A stretch of DNA of 63,301 bases. Origin: an uncultured Clostridia bacterium (GTDB taxonomy: Bacteria > Bacillota > Clostridia > Oscillospirales > Acutalibacteraceae). Position 1 is the stretch's first letter. Every line of letters begins with the position of its first letter. The notes beneath the pieces are model-generated. The model was not told the DNA's origin. It saw nothing but the letters and a program-made list of their open reading frames with translations, and made no database searches. Location: the NCBI GenBank assembly GCA_944380725.1, contig CALWIK010000001.1:1-63301 (forward strand), given 5' to 3'. The position numbers were made by a program, and so were the translations under genes. This document shows positions 1-7,202 of the stretch, piece after piece.

Positions 1-287
1 TCCACGCGCTCTTTCCCCGCGTACCCGCGCACAAACCCGCGGCTGTCGGAAACCGCGGTCAGCGGCGAGCAGGGACCGTCCGCACGGATATTCAAAGTAA
101 TGGTATCCTGTTCGCCTTTGAGCATACTGCCCATTAACGACGCGCCGGTCAAAAGCCGCCCGAGCGCGGCGGACACCACCTTGGACGTATTATGAAGCGC
201 TTTCATTTCGCGCACAATTTCGGTTGAATCTATGGCGAGCGCACAAAGCACGCCGTCTTCGTCCATCATTCTGACAAGATTTTGCAT
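1..287 (-). CDS. hslO: Hsp33 redox-regulated chaperone, N-terminal part (runs off the window)
   Basis: The minus strand from the ATG at 287 encodes about 95 residues before the window edge. The central stretch around GRLLTGASLMGSMLKG, followed by a TLNIRADGP-type segment and a DSRGFVRGY segment, is the typical Hsp33 N-terminal domain. Hsp33 is a cytoplasmic holdase activated by oxidation; its C-terminal Cys zinc switch would lie outside the window and cannot be checked. The start lies 6 nt after the stop of the methyltransferase gene, so the two are probably cotranscribed. Codons are strongly G/C-ending, unlike genes after position 2000. Confidence 0.85.
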   Translation of the reverse strand, partial: MQNLVRMMDEDGVLCALAIDSTEIVREMKALHNTSKVVSAALGRLLTGASLMGSMLKGEQDTITLNIRADGPCSPLTAVSDSRGFVRGYAGKERV

Positions 288-293
288 GATGAT

Positions 294-1040
294 TTAATCC
301 TTTCTGACTGCAAAAAGCAGCCGTTCGCTCGTGTCGTGCGCGGGCTTTTCCGAATACCCGTCGAAAACGTCCAAAACGGTAAAACCTGCTTTTTTAAGCA
401 TCGCTTCTAGGGTTTCCCGTGGATAAGCGCGCTCGGTAAAGCGTTCGCTTTGGCGCACATAGTCGCCCGCGTCTGAAACCGGCTCGAAAAAGTCCAAATC
501 CATTTGCACCGTCACGCCGTCGGAAAGCAATGTGTTTTGCCACACGCAATACACGTCGTCGGTGTCATAGACAAAGGTATTATTCCCCAAAACCGCGCGG
601 TGTTTGTAAACGGAATTGACGTCGAACAAAAACACGCCGCCGGGGTTCATAAAAAGCGAGACTTTTTGAAGCGCTGCAAAAACGCTTTCTTCGTCCGGCA
701 GGTGGCAAAGCCCGTCGAGCGTGCAGACAGCCGCGTCCACGGTGCCGTATAAATCAAGCGCCGTCATATCCTGGCACAAAAACAAAATATTCTGCCCGGC
801 GGAATACGCCTTGTTCTGCGCTTCCGAAAGCATTTCGGGCGACAAATCCACGCCGATGACCTCATAGCCCTTCTCGGCCAGCCGCACGGAAACCGACCCC
901 GTGCCGCACGCCAAATCCAACAAAAGCCCTCTGCTTTTACCGTATCGGGTCAGCAGAGAGCCGAGGACTTGCGAAACCTTGTCATAAGACACATTCGCGG
1001 TCAGCGCGTCGTAAAATTCCGAAAAAACGCCGTAGCTCAT
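294..1040 (-). CDS. Class I SAM-dependent methyltransferase
   Basis: The 248-residue protein has the SAM-binding motif I LDLACGTG at about residues 41-48, an acidic GVDLSPEML strand-2 motif and a CTLDGLCHLP region typical of small-molecule methyltransferases of the UbiE/Tam type. The substrate cannot be read from sequence. Its ATG overlaps the stop of the upstream YerC-like gene (ATGA) and it is followed after 6 nt by hslO, so the three genes form one minus-strand operon. A purine-rich ribosome site lies just upstream. Base composition is G+C-rich like its two neighbours. Confidence 0.85.
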   Translation of the reverse strand: MSYGVFSEFYDALTANVSYDKVSQVLGSLLTRYGKSRGLLLDLACGTGSVSVRLAEKGYEVIGVDLSPEMLSEAQNKAYSAGQNILFLCQDMTALDLYGTVDAAVCTLDGLCHLPDEESVFAALQKVSLFMNPGGVFLFDVNSVYKHRAVLGNNTFVYDTDDVYCVWQNTLLSDGVTVQMDLDFFEPVSDAGDYVRQSERFTERAYPRETLEAMLKKAGFTVLDVFDGYSEKPAHDTSERLLFAVRKD

Positions 1041-1345
1041 TTTTCGCCTTGTCCCTTTTCGGCCACGCGGGCAAATAATTTTTCATAACCGTTGCAGCCG
1101 AACTGCAAAGAACGATTGACGCGGCTTATGGTCGCGGTGGAAGCGCCGGTTTCGCGGACAATGTCGGAATAAACCCGCTTTTCCGAAAGCATTTTCGCCA
1201 CCACAATGCGCTGGGAAATCGCCTGTAACTCGTTTACCGTGCAAAGGTCCTCGAAGAAGTCATAGCACTCCTCCATAGACTGCAAAGACAATATACACTG
1301 AAACAAAAAGTCCATGTTGTCGCTTTTGATTTTGCTGTTGTTCAT
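1037..1345 (-). CDS. YerC/YecD family TrpR-related regulator
   Basis: This 102-residue protein matches the YerC/YecD group of Trp-repressor-like DNA-binding proteins: a helical N-terminal half with CTVNELQAISQRI, then a helix-turn-helix region around GASTATISRVNRSL. Such proteins are inferred to be transcriptional regulators; ligand and target are unknown. The ATG at 1345 is preferred over the GTG at 1348 because GGAGG sits 7 nt upstream of it. It overlaps the methyltransferase by 4 nt and is probably the first gene of that operon, behind the promoter at 1388-1416. Confidence 0.85.
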   Translation of the reverse strand: MNNSKIKSDNMDFLFQCILSLQSMEECYDFFEDLCTVNELQAISQRIVVAKMLSEKRVYSDIVRETGASTATISRVNRSLQFGCNGYEKLFARVAEKGQGEK

Positions 1346-1387
1346 CACAAGGCCTCCGTCTCTGATTTATACTGAATTTCTAAAAGC

Positions 1388-1416
1388 ATTTTAGCACACT
1401 AAATCCTAAAAGTAAA
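1388..1416 (-). promoter_or_regulatory. Sigma-A type promoter for the yerC-like/methyltransferase/hslO operon
   Basis: On the minus strand, TTTACT (1411-1416) and TAAAAT (1388-1393) are separated by exactly 17 nt, about 40 nt upstream of the first gene. It is divergent from the tRNA promoter at 1518. Confidence 0.55.
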
Positions 1417-1517
1417 CAGGAAAACGTCAGAAAAATGTGCCGGCGGCAGGGGCGGGCACAAGATATAGTGTTCTCAAAAAAAGTCGAAAAATTTTTTGGA
1501 TTTTTTTCAAAATTCGG

Positions 1518-1546
1518 TTGACAGAAAAAGGATTTTGTGATATTCT
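1518..1546 (+). promoter_or_regulatory. Promoter of the tRNA operon
   Basis: A perfect TTGACA (1518-1523), 17-nt spacer and TATTCT (1541-1546) lie 32 nt before the first tRNA. The upstream DNA is A/T-tract rich, like an UP element. Confidence 0.8.
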
Positions 1547-1578
1547 AATTCAGCCGTCGAAATGATGAACGGCAGTTC

Positions 1579-1654
1579 GGGAGCATAGCTCAGCTGGGAG
1601 AGCATCTGCCTTACAAGCAGAGGGTCACAGGTTCGAGCCCTGTTGTTCCCACCA
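1579..1654 (+). tRNA. tRNA-Val (anticodon UAC)
   Basis: A full cloverleaf of 76 nt with encoded CCA. The acceptor stem GGGAGCA pairs with TGTTCCC (one G-U pair), the anticodon loop carries TAC, and the T loop is GGTTCGAGCC. First of four tightly spaced tRNAs. Confidence 0.95.
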
Positions 1655-1658
1655 ATGT

Positions 1659-1735
1659 GGCCCGGTAGTTCAGCTGGTTAGAACGCTAGCCTGTCACGCT
1701 AGAGGTCGACGGTTCGATCCCGTTCCGGGTCGCCA
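1659..1735 (+). tRNA. tRNA-Asp (anticodon GUC)
   Basis: A 77-nt cloverleaf with CCA end. The acceptor GGCCCGG pairs with CCGGGTC, the discriminator is G as usual for tRNA-Asp, and the anticodon loop contains GTC. It begins 4 nt after tRNA-Val. Confidence 0.95.
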
Positions 1736-1740
1736 CATTT

Positions 1741-1816
1741 GCCTCTGTAGCTCAGTCGGTAGAGCAGAGGACTAAAAATCCTCGTGTCATTGGTTCGATT
1801 CCGATCGGAGGCACCA
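1741..1816 (+). tRNA. tRNA-Phe-like gene with anticodon AAA
   Basis: The 76-nt cloverleaf is complete: acceptor GCCTCTG with CGGAGGC, D-loop without insertions, anticodon stem GAGGA/TCCTC, variable region GTGTC, discriminator A, CCA. The body matches bacterial tRNA-Phe (U20, the 27-43 G-C pair, G44, U45, A73), but the loop is CTAAAAA, so positions 34-36 read AAA instead of the usual GAA. The cloverleaf is certain; the functional meaning of A34 is not. See findings. Confidence 0.85.
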
Positions 1817-1820
1817 TTAT

Positions 1821-1896
1821 GCGGATGTAGCTCATCCGGTAGAGCGCCACCTTGCCAAGGTGGAGGTAGCGAGTTCGAGCCTCGTCATCCGCTCCA
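1821..1896 (+). tRNA. tRNA-Gly (anticodon GCC)
   Basis: A 76-nt cloverleaf with CCA. The acceptor GCGGATG pairs perfectly with CATCCGC, the anticodon stem CCACC/GGTGG encloses a loop with GCC. Last tRNA before a strong terminator. Confidence 0.95.
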
Positions 1897-1897
1897 C

Positions 1898-1934
1898 AAA
1901 GGACGCTTAAAACCTTTTTAAGCGTCCTTTTTTA
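1898..1934 (+). terminator. Rho-independent terminator of the four-tRNA operon
   Basis: A long stem AAGGACGCTTAAAA pairs with TTTTAAGCGTCCTT and runs into T6. It follows tRNA-Gly directly and separates it from tRNA-Cys. Confidence 0.9.
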
Positions 1935-1952
1935 CACCAGTGACACAAATTC

Positions 1953-2026
1953 GGCGACATAGCCAAGTGGTAAGGCATGGGTCTGCAAAACCCTGATCCC
2001 CAGTTCAAATCTGGGTGGCGCCTCCA
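1953..2026 (+). tRNA. tRNA-Cys (anticodon GCA)
   Basis: A 74-nt cloverleaf with CCA and a loop containing GCA. The T arm CCCAG/CTGGG is perfect. The acceptor stem has one A-G mismatch at pair 5:68 (GGCGACA opposite TGGCGCC). It lies 19 nt after the terminator of the preceding operon, and no convincing promoter is visible between. Confidence 0.9.
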
Positions 2027-2031
2027 AATTA

Positions 2032-2060
2032 ACCCTCTTGTGATGTTATGACAAGAGGGT
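2032..2060 (+). other. Hairpin between tRNA-Cys and ndk
   Basis: ACCCTCTTGT (2032-2041) and ACAAGAGGGT (2051-2060) form a perfect 10-bp stem with a 9-nt loop. No strong T run follows, so it may be a weak terminator, a processing site or a 5' stabiliser of ndk mRNA. It lies inside any longer ndk reading frame and argues for the start at 2090. Confidence 0.6.
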
Positions 2061-2089
2061 ATTTATTAAAATTTAAGAGGAGTGATCAT

Positions 2090-2494
2090 ATGGCTAGTGA
2101 AAAAACTTATATTATGTTAAAACCAGACTGCATTAAAAGAGGTTTAATTGGTGAAGTAATTTCTAGAATAGAAAAAAAAGGATATAAAATTACTGATGTA
2201 AAAATGATGTGTCTTGATGAAAAGATTCTTCGTGAGCATTATGCACATATTGCAGATAAGCCGTTCTTTCCTGAGATCGTTTCTTACATGACTTCTGGGC
2301 CTGTTTTGGGAATGATTGTGGAGGGAGAGAATGCAGTTAAAGGCATGAGAATTTTAATGGGAGCCACCAAATTTGAAGATGCGGTAGCAGGAACTATTCG
2401 TGGAGACTATGCTTTTTGTACTAGTGAGAATCTTATTCATGGTTCGGATTCAATCGAAAATGCTGAAATTGAGATAAAGAGATTTTTTTGTTAA
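2090..2494 (+). CDS. ndk: Nucleoside diphosphate kinase
   Basis: The 134-residue protein catalyses phosphate exchange between nucleoside tri- and diphosphates through a phosphohistidine. The N-terminal TYIMLKPDCIKRG and the active-site segment NLIHGSD with the catalytic His at about residue 117 are diagnostic, and the length fits the family. The ATG at 2090 follows AGAGGAGTG at ideal distance; an upstream in-frame ATG at 2048 falls in the hairpin and is rejected. It stands alone between tRNA-Cys and convergent spoIIM. Confidence 0.96.
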   Translation: MASEKTYIMLKPDCIKRGLIGEVISRIEKKGYKITDVKMMCLDEKILREHYAHIADKPFFPEIVSYMTSGPVLGMIVEGENAVKGMRILMGATKFEDAVAGTIRGDYAFCTSENLIHGSDSIENAEIEIKRFFC

Positions 2495-2509
2495 AGACGT
2501 TTATATATA

Positions 2510-2552
2510 AAAATACGGCGTTACGCGATTTAGGTGGCGTCGTATTTTATTT
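2510..2552. terminator. Bidirectional terminator between ndk and spoIIM
   Basis: AAAATACGGCG (2510-2520) pairs with CGTCGTATTTT (2538-2548), flanked by A and T runs on both sides. It fits termination of both convergent genes. Confidence 0.75.
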
Positions 2553-3197
2553 TTAAAATGAAAAAAATTTTGAAAACAACAAAGTAGAAATTAAATCTAT
2601 AACAGAAGATATTATAACAATAATAGATATGCAACCACTTCGTAATAAATATAGTTTTGTGTGTTTATAGATGTTGTCAGGTTTATTTTTGCAAAATATT
2701 GCAGAGGAAAAACTATTAGAAATTTTTATAGATTCTCTGGCCATTAAAAGAACTGCAATTGACGAAATAAATATGCCCGGTAAAAAAACTAACGTGTGAA
2801 AACAAATTCCTTTTATACCATATACAGAATAAAGGTAACATTCTGAAAGACCAATACAAATTCCTCTTATGAAAGGAATTATTGGTGTTAAGACGAACCC
2901 CCACATAGATAGCCCCATAAAAAACGAAATTAGTATAAATATAAATGTTGAAGATATGGAAGAAACAAATGTATCTAACAAATTTTTGGATAAACTCTCT
3001 TTGAAATCACTTAAAAACAAAATGTTTATTAATTTTAAAATATTCTTATCAGCTAATTTTATTAGCACTGCACCTAAAAATATTCCGCTGAGCAAAATAA
3101 TTGACAAAAAAATTAGCAATTTATTATTATAAAGAAATTTTTTAAAATTATTATTTTGTGCATGAGAAAAAAATTTTTTTAATTTTATGTACTTCAT
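2553..3197 (-). CDS. spoIIM: Stage II sporulation protein M
   Basis: About 214 residues, the usual SpoIIM length, with at least five hydrophobic membrane segments and the SpoIIM/DUF95 core around residues 90-165: an F-x-GLS turn, the PFIRGICIGLSE segment and GICFHTLVFLPG. SpoIIM acts with SpoIID and SpoIIP in peptidoglycan remodelling during engulfment of the forespore. The ATG at 3197 has GGAG about 11 nt upstream; a GTG at 3209 is possible but too close to that site. The gene is isolated from other sporulation genes and very A+T-rich. Confidence 0.8.
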   Translation of the reverse strand: MKYIKLKKFFSHAQNNNFKKFLYNNKLLIFLSIILLSGIFLGAVLIKLADKNILKLINILFLSDFKESLSKNLLDTFVSSISSTFIFILISFFMGLSMWGFVLTPIIPFIRGICIGLSECYLYSVYGIKGICFHTLVFLPGIFISSIAVLLMARESIKISNSFSSAIFCKNKPDNIYKHTKLYLLRSGCISIIVIISSVIDLISTLLFSKFFSF

Positions 3198-3280
3198 AAA
3201 TTTTAACACTCCATGATATAATTATTTTTTATAAAGTATTATGAAGAGAAAAACTAAAATATGCAGATTAAAAATCTAAT

Positions 3281-3308
3281 TTGTTGCTGTAATATTTTGT
3301 GCTATAAT
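3281..3308 (+). promoter_or_regulatory. Promoter of the uracil-DNA glycosylase gene
   Basis: TTGTTG (3281-3286), a 16-nt spacer and a perfect TATAAT (3303-3308) lie 36 nt upstream of the ATG at 3345. Because it lies inside the longer frame starting at 3261, it supports the shorter start. Confidence 0.65.
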
Positions 3309-3344
3309 TGGTTTATATTTTGTTTAAAAAAAGAGGTTAAACTT

Positions 3345-3917
3345 ATGTATAATTCATTTGATGAACTTGAAAGAGACTGCAAAGCCTGCAAAAAATGTGA
3401 ACTTTGCAAAACTCGGCAAAATGTAGTCTTTGGGGTAGGCAATAAAAAAGCCGAAGTTTTATTTATAGGTGAAGGCCCTGGCGAAAATGAAGACATTAAG
3501 GGAGAACCATTTGTAGGTAGAGGTGGGCAGTTGCTTGATAAGATGATAAATGCGGTAGAACTTGATAGGAATACAAATATTTATATTGCTAACATAGTAA
3601 AATGTAGGCCTCCTCAAAATAGAGATCCCCTTCCAGAAGAACAGGAGGCTTGTATGGACTGGCTCAGAAACCAAATTGCGTTAATAAAACCTAAAATAAT
3701 TGTATGTCTAGGCAGAATATCTGCGATGAAATTAATTAAACCAGATATAAAAATAACAAAAGAACATGGAATCTTTTTCGAAAAAAATAATTTTATTATA
3801 ATGGCAACGTTGCATCCCGCGGCATTACTTAGAAATCCTGCAAATAAGCCAGCAGCATTTGAAGATTTTTTGAAACTTAGAGAAAAAATTAATGAGGTCT
3901 GTGAACATACATATTAA
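3345..3917 (+). CDS. Family 4 (Fe-S) uracil-DNA glycosylase
   Basis: The 190-residue enzyme removes uracil from DNA in base-excision repair. Seen: an N-terminal cysteine cluster (Cys 12, 15, 18, 21) and a Cys87-x15-Cys103 pair that would hold the 4Fe-4S cluster of this family, the GEGPGENED motif (42-50), the substrate loop FVGRGGQLLD, and the HPAA motif (157-160). The start at 3345 follows AGAGG and the promoter at 3281; an upstream ATG at 3261 would add a hydrophobic stretch not found in the family. Confidence 0.92.
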   Translation: MYNSFDELERDCKACKKCELCKTRQNVVFGVGNKKAEVLFIGEGPGENEDIKGEPFVGRGGQLLDKMINAVELDRNTNIYIANIVKCRPPQNRDPLPEEQEACMDWLRNQIALIKPKIIVCLGRISAMKLIKPDIKITKEHGIFFEKNNFIIMATLHPAALLRNPANKPAAFEDFLKLREKINEVCEHTY

Positions 3918-3928
3918 AAATAAAATAC

Positions 3929-3957
3929 GCCAGAATATAATATCCTGGCATTTTTAT
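3929..3957 (+). terminator. Terminator between the UDG gene and the convergent lysozyme gene
   Basis: GCCAG (3929-3933) pairs with CTGGC (3945-3949), followed by ATTTTTAT. The stem is short but the position between convergent genes fits. Confidence 0.5.
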
Positions 3958-3962
3958 GCATT

Positions 3963-4790
3963 TTAAAACCCGTTTAGATGTAGATTTTTTATTATAGATG
4001 GGTAATCTACATAACAATAATTCAGGTCAACACGACCGTTTATTCCGGGGACATACCCATCGCTTGTATATTGCCAAATACCATATGGCCACTGACACCC
4101 ACAAATTGGATTCCAATGAGCAATCCATAATTCATGACCGCCAAGCCTATTCATATCAAGACAATATCGCTGCCAATTCAAAAAAGTATAATATCCCGTA
4201 TAATATCCAGATTCTTGAAGCTTCTGTAAAAATGCTAAAATAACGTCTGTTTTTTGAGAATTATTTAGTTTTGTTTGGCATTTGTCTTCAAAATCAATAA
4301 AAACTGGATATTCCCATTGAGACCACTTAAGTCTTTCTATAAAAAAATCAGCTTCTTTTAAAGCTTCTTGCGGGGTAGTAGCATAGCTATAATGGTAGGC
4401 TCCTATAGGCATACCTACAGATTTTGCACCATCTATATTTGCTTTTAACTGTCTATCAGTCTGTTTGTCCCAAGCATCCCAACCATAGCCTGTACGAATA
4501 ATTGCAAATTCTATTCCAGAGTCTTTTACATCCTGCCAGTTGATGTCTCCATTATGGTGAGAAACATCAATACCTTTTTTTATGTAAGGAGTTGCCGGTT
4601 TTGGCTGTGTTGGTGTAGCAAAAGATGAGATTAGATTTTTTTGCTCAGTAGGCTTAGTTTTTACTTCGTTTAATGTTTTTGGTTGATTAGCATAACTATA
4701 TATATGAAAGTTATAGATAAAAATCGAGAACAAAGTCAAGCAGACAAAAAATGAAATGCACCTAACGGATTTAATCAATTTATTTTTCAA
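3963..4790 (-). CDS. Secreted GH25 family lysozyme (muramidase)
   Basis: The 275-residue protein begins with a signal or anchor segment (about residues 7-34), a Thr/Pro-rich linker to residue 70, then a GH25 domain. The family landmarks are clear: KKGIDVSHHNGDINW (71-85), AIIRTGYGW, GAYHYSYA and the catalytic acid pair FIDFED (164-169), and a C-terminal GIWQYTSDG and VDLNYCY. GH25 enzymes cut the MurNAc-GlcNAc bond of peptidoglycan. The gene is single and convergent with the UDG gene. Whether it serves in wall turnover or attack on other bacteria cannot be told. Confidence 0.92.
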   Translation of the reverse strand: MKNKLIKSVRCISFFVCLTLFSIFIYNFHIYSYANQPKTLNEVKTKPTEQKNLISSFATPTQPKPATPYIKKGIDVSHHNGDINWQDVKDSGIEFAIIRTGYGWDAWDKQTDRQLKANIDGAKSVGMPIGAYHYSYATTPQEALKEADFFIERLKWSQWEYPVFIDFEDKCQTKLNNSQKTDVILAFLQKLQESGYYTGYYTFLNWQRYCLDMNRLGGHELWIAHWNPICGCQWPYGIWQYTSDGYVPGINGRVDLNYCYVDYPSIIKNLHLNGF

Positions 4791-4926
4791 CTCCCATTCA
4801 AATTTTGCTAAATTACGACAAATTAATTATAATTTTAAAAAATATTAGTACAGAATTCAATAGTGCTCAGGCATATTTTTTGTAGAAGTTTTTTTAAATT
4901 TTTTAGTTAACTTAAAAAAATAGACG

Positions 4927-4955
4927 TTGATTTTAACAAAAAATTATATTATAAT
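4927..4955 (+). promoter_or_regulatory. Promoter of the SRP RNA gene
   Basis: TTGATT (4927-4932), 17-nt spacer, perfect TATAAT (4950-4955). The stretch 4791-4926 before it is plain A+T-rich spacer in which I see nothing else. Confidence 0.7.
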
Positions 4956-5004
4956 AATATTGCAAACTTAAATTGGAATAAAATTTATAAGGTAAAGCTA
5001 ATCC

Positions 5005-5142
5005 AATATATTTGGATATGTAAGCGGGCAGGCACTGTGCGGTCTAGTCCTGTGAACTATGTCAGGCGGGGAACCGAGCAGCATTAAGCAGTATGCTAGG
5101 GGCGATGCAGCTAGTTTGCTCGCTTGCATATCCAAATGTATT
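5005..5142 (+). ncRNA. ffs: Signal recognition particle RNA
   Basis: The conserved SRP apical domain is readable: CCTGTGAACTATGTCAGGC, then GGGGAAC with the GGAA-type tetraloop region, then GAGCAGCATTAAGCAG. The ends close in a 16-bp helix (5005-5020 with 5127-5142, one G-U pair), giving an approximately 138-nt molecule without a Bacillus-type Alu domain. It binds Ffh and directs membrane-protein targeting. The position directly upstream of dnaX is the usual clostridial order. Exact ends are inferred from pairing. Confidence 0.9.
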
Positions 5143-5200
5143 GCGCTTCTTGTTATATAGGTCTGCTTTGCTTTTAATTTATTTGTGAAAGGTTTTTTAT

Positions 5201-6835
5201 ATGTATCAAGCTCTTTATAGGAAGTATAGACCAAAAACTTTTAGAGATGTCATTGGACAGCCACAGGTAACTACCACATTACAAAACGAGCTTTTATCTG
5301 GACGGATTAGTCATGCTTATCTTTTTATTGGTTCTAGAGGTACAGGAAAAACAACTTGTGCAAAAATTTTAGCTAAAGCAGTTAATTGTTTGAATCCTAG
5401 GAATGGCAACCCATGTGGAGAATGTGAAATTTGCCGCCAAATTGATTCGGAGGAGATTCTGGATATTGTTGAGTTGGATGCAGCAAGTAACAATGGTGTA
5501 AATGATATAAGAGAAATTTGTGAATCAGCTGCGTTTACGCCTGCGAAATCTAAATATCGTGTTTATATTGTGGATGAGGTGCATATGTTGTCGGCGGGTG
5601 CTTTTAATGCCCTGCTAAAAACTTTAGAAGAACCACCTAACTATGTTATATTTATTTTGGCAACAACTGAAATGCATAAAATTCCTGCCACTATTTTGTC
5701 ACGCTGCCAGAGATTTGAGTTTCATAAAATATCTGTAGATGACATTGCTAACCGTATTGAGTATGTTTCGGAGAAAGAGAAAGTCAATATAGAGAGAGGG
5801 GCCGCACGTTTAATAGCGAAAGTATCTGATGGAGCTATGCGTGACGCTTTAGCAATCCTTGACAAATGCATGGGACAAAGCAAAAACATCACTATGGCCG
5901 ATGTTACAGAAATAGTTGGAGTAGCGTCTCAGGATCAAATTTTGAATTTGATGCAATTTGTTGTTAAAGGTTTACCGCAGGATGCGCTAAAATTAATTGA
6001 TAATTTTGACAAAGCATCTAAGGATATGCTAAGGCTAACTTTTGAATTGTTGTGTGCTTTTAGAAATTTAATGCTTATTAAAACGTTAAAAAATAATGCA
6101 GAAAATTTGGTGGTTGTTTCTGAAGACGAATATAAAAACCTATGTGAAATAGCTCAGGCGTTAACTTTAGAATCTATAATTTTTATTATGGATACATTAC
6201 AGATTTCTTTTGAAAAAATGAGCAAAGGTTGCAATGCAAAAATTGAACTTGAGATGTGCTTAATAAAATTGTGTGATCCTAAGCTAAATTATAGTAAGGA
6301 AGCTATTGTTAACAGACTTGAGAAATTAGAAAAAAAATTTGATATGTTAAGTTTAAACGCTGAAGGAATAAAAAAAGATGCAAAGACGGACTTAAAAGAT
6401 AGCCCAGAAAAAAATATTGCTGAAAATCAAAAGTTAAGTGAAGAACTAATAAAAAGTTCAGAAAAAAAATTGGAATATAATTTAGAAGTTGTTACTTTGC
6501 AAAAAAATGCTCAAAAAATGCTTAATTGGCCCGAAGTTTTAAAGATTTTGAATGAATATTCACATACAATTGCAACGGCGTTTAAAGATTCTAAGGCTTA
6601 TGTTAGCGGAGATTTTGTCTTGATTGATTCGGATAATAAAATGGCATTTGAATTGTTGCGAAAATCTAGTCAGCGCGATAAAATGAGAACAGCGATAAAA
6701 AATATTACAGGAAAAGCATATAAATTAGGACCATACTTAAAGCCAAAAGAGAATGATGATAGTGAAAATGTCGATCCTCTAACAGAGTTGGCCGAAAACG
6801 CTAGACAGATGGGAATAAACGTTACAGAAAGATAA
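5201..6835 (+). CDS. dnaX: DNA polymerase III subunits gamma and tau
   Basis: The 544-residue clamp-loader ATPase has Walker A GSRGTGKT (44-51), a zinc-binding cysteine set (Cys 63, 72, 75, 78), Walker B VDEVHML (124-130) and the SRC sensor motif in ILSRCQRFEF. The C-terminal 200 residues are Lys/Glu-rich and would be the tau-like region that contacts polymerase. First gene of dnaX-ybaB-recR, whose order right behind ffs is conserved in Firmicutes. No clear slippery site for gamma production was noticed. Confidence 0.96.
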   Translation: MYQALYRKYRPKTFRDVIGQPQVTTTLQNELLSGRISHAYLFIGSRGTGKTTCAKILAKAVNCLNPRNGNPCGECEICRQIDSEEILDIVELDAASNNGVNDIREICESAAFTPAKSKYRVYIVDEVHMLSAGAFNALLKTLEEPPNYVIFILATTEMHKIPATILSRCQRFEFHKISVDDIANRIEYVSEKEKVNIERGAARLIAKVSDGAMRDALAILDKCMGQSKNITMADVTEIVGVASQDQILNLMQFVVKGLPQDALKLIDNFDKASKDMLRLTFELLCAFRNLMLIKTLKNNAENLVVVSEDEYKNLCEIAQALTLESIIFIMDTLQISFEKMSKGCNAKIELEMCLIKLCDPKLNYSKEAIVNRLEKLEKKFDMLSLNAEGIKKDAKTDLKDSPEKNIAENQKLSEELIKSSEKKLEYNLEVVTLQKNAQKMLNWPEVLKILNEYSHTIATAFKDSKAYVSGDFVLIDSDNKMAFELLRKSSQRDKMRTAIKNITGKAYKLGPYLKPKENDDSENVDPLTELAENARQMGINVTER

Positions 6836-6852
6836 TTTTGGAGGAGTTTAAA

Positions 6853-7200
6853 ATGAAAGCAAGATTACCTAAGGGATATAATAGTGGAGTAGATAACTTA
6901 CAAAAGTTGGCTATGCAAGCGCAAAAAATGCAGGAAGAAATGAATGTATTAAATAGTGAACTGGAGGGAAAGGAATATATTGGCACTTCGGGAGGAGGAG
7001 CTGTAAAGGTTACTGTTGGAGGCAATATGGAGGTAAAAAATATTGAGATAGAGTCTGAAATTGTTAATAAAGATGAGCTTGAGATGCTTTCGGATCTAAT
7101 TATAGTAGCAACAAATGATGCCCTTAGTAGTGCCATGAATGAAAAAAATGAAAAAATGGAAAGATTATCAGCAGGACTTAATATGCCGGGGTTATTTTAG
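6853..7200 (+). CDS. ybaB: YbaB/EbfC family nucleoid-associated protein
   Basis: This 115-residue protein opens with MKARLPKGY and contains the QAQKMQEEM helix and the GSGG-like turn ([13 protein letters not shown]), all characteristic of YbaB/EbfC. These proteins form DNA-binding dimers and associate with the nucleoid and with recombination genes. The ATG at 6853 has GGAGGAG 7 nt upstream; the in-frame ATG at 6838 lacks one. It sits 17 nt after dnaX and 2 nt before recR. Confidence 0.95.
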   Translation: MKARLPKGYNSGVDNLQKLAMQAQKMQEEMNVLNSELEGKEYIGTSGGGAVKVTVGGNMEVKNIEIESEIVNKDELEMLSDLIIVATNDALSSAMNEKNEKMERLSAGLNMPGLF

Positions 7201-7202
7201 CA

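Noticed and set aside
2032-2060. T-box or other riboswitch before ndk
   Set aside because: Only a simple 10-bp hairpin is present; no T-box sequence and no other conserved riboswitch elements were recognised.
2048-2089. Longer ndk start at the ATG at 2048
   Set aside because: It falls inside a perfect hairpin and lacks a ribosome site; ATG 2090 has AGAGGAGTG and gives the family's normal N terminus.
4998-5234. A 78-codon minus-strand frame over the region before dnaX
   Set aside because: It lies over the SRP RNA, which explains the sequence and its pairing. There is no ribosome site and the composition comes from the RNA helix.
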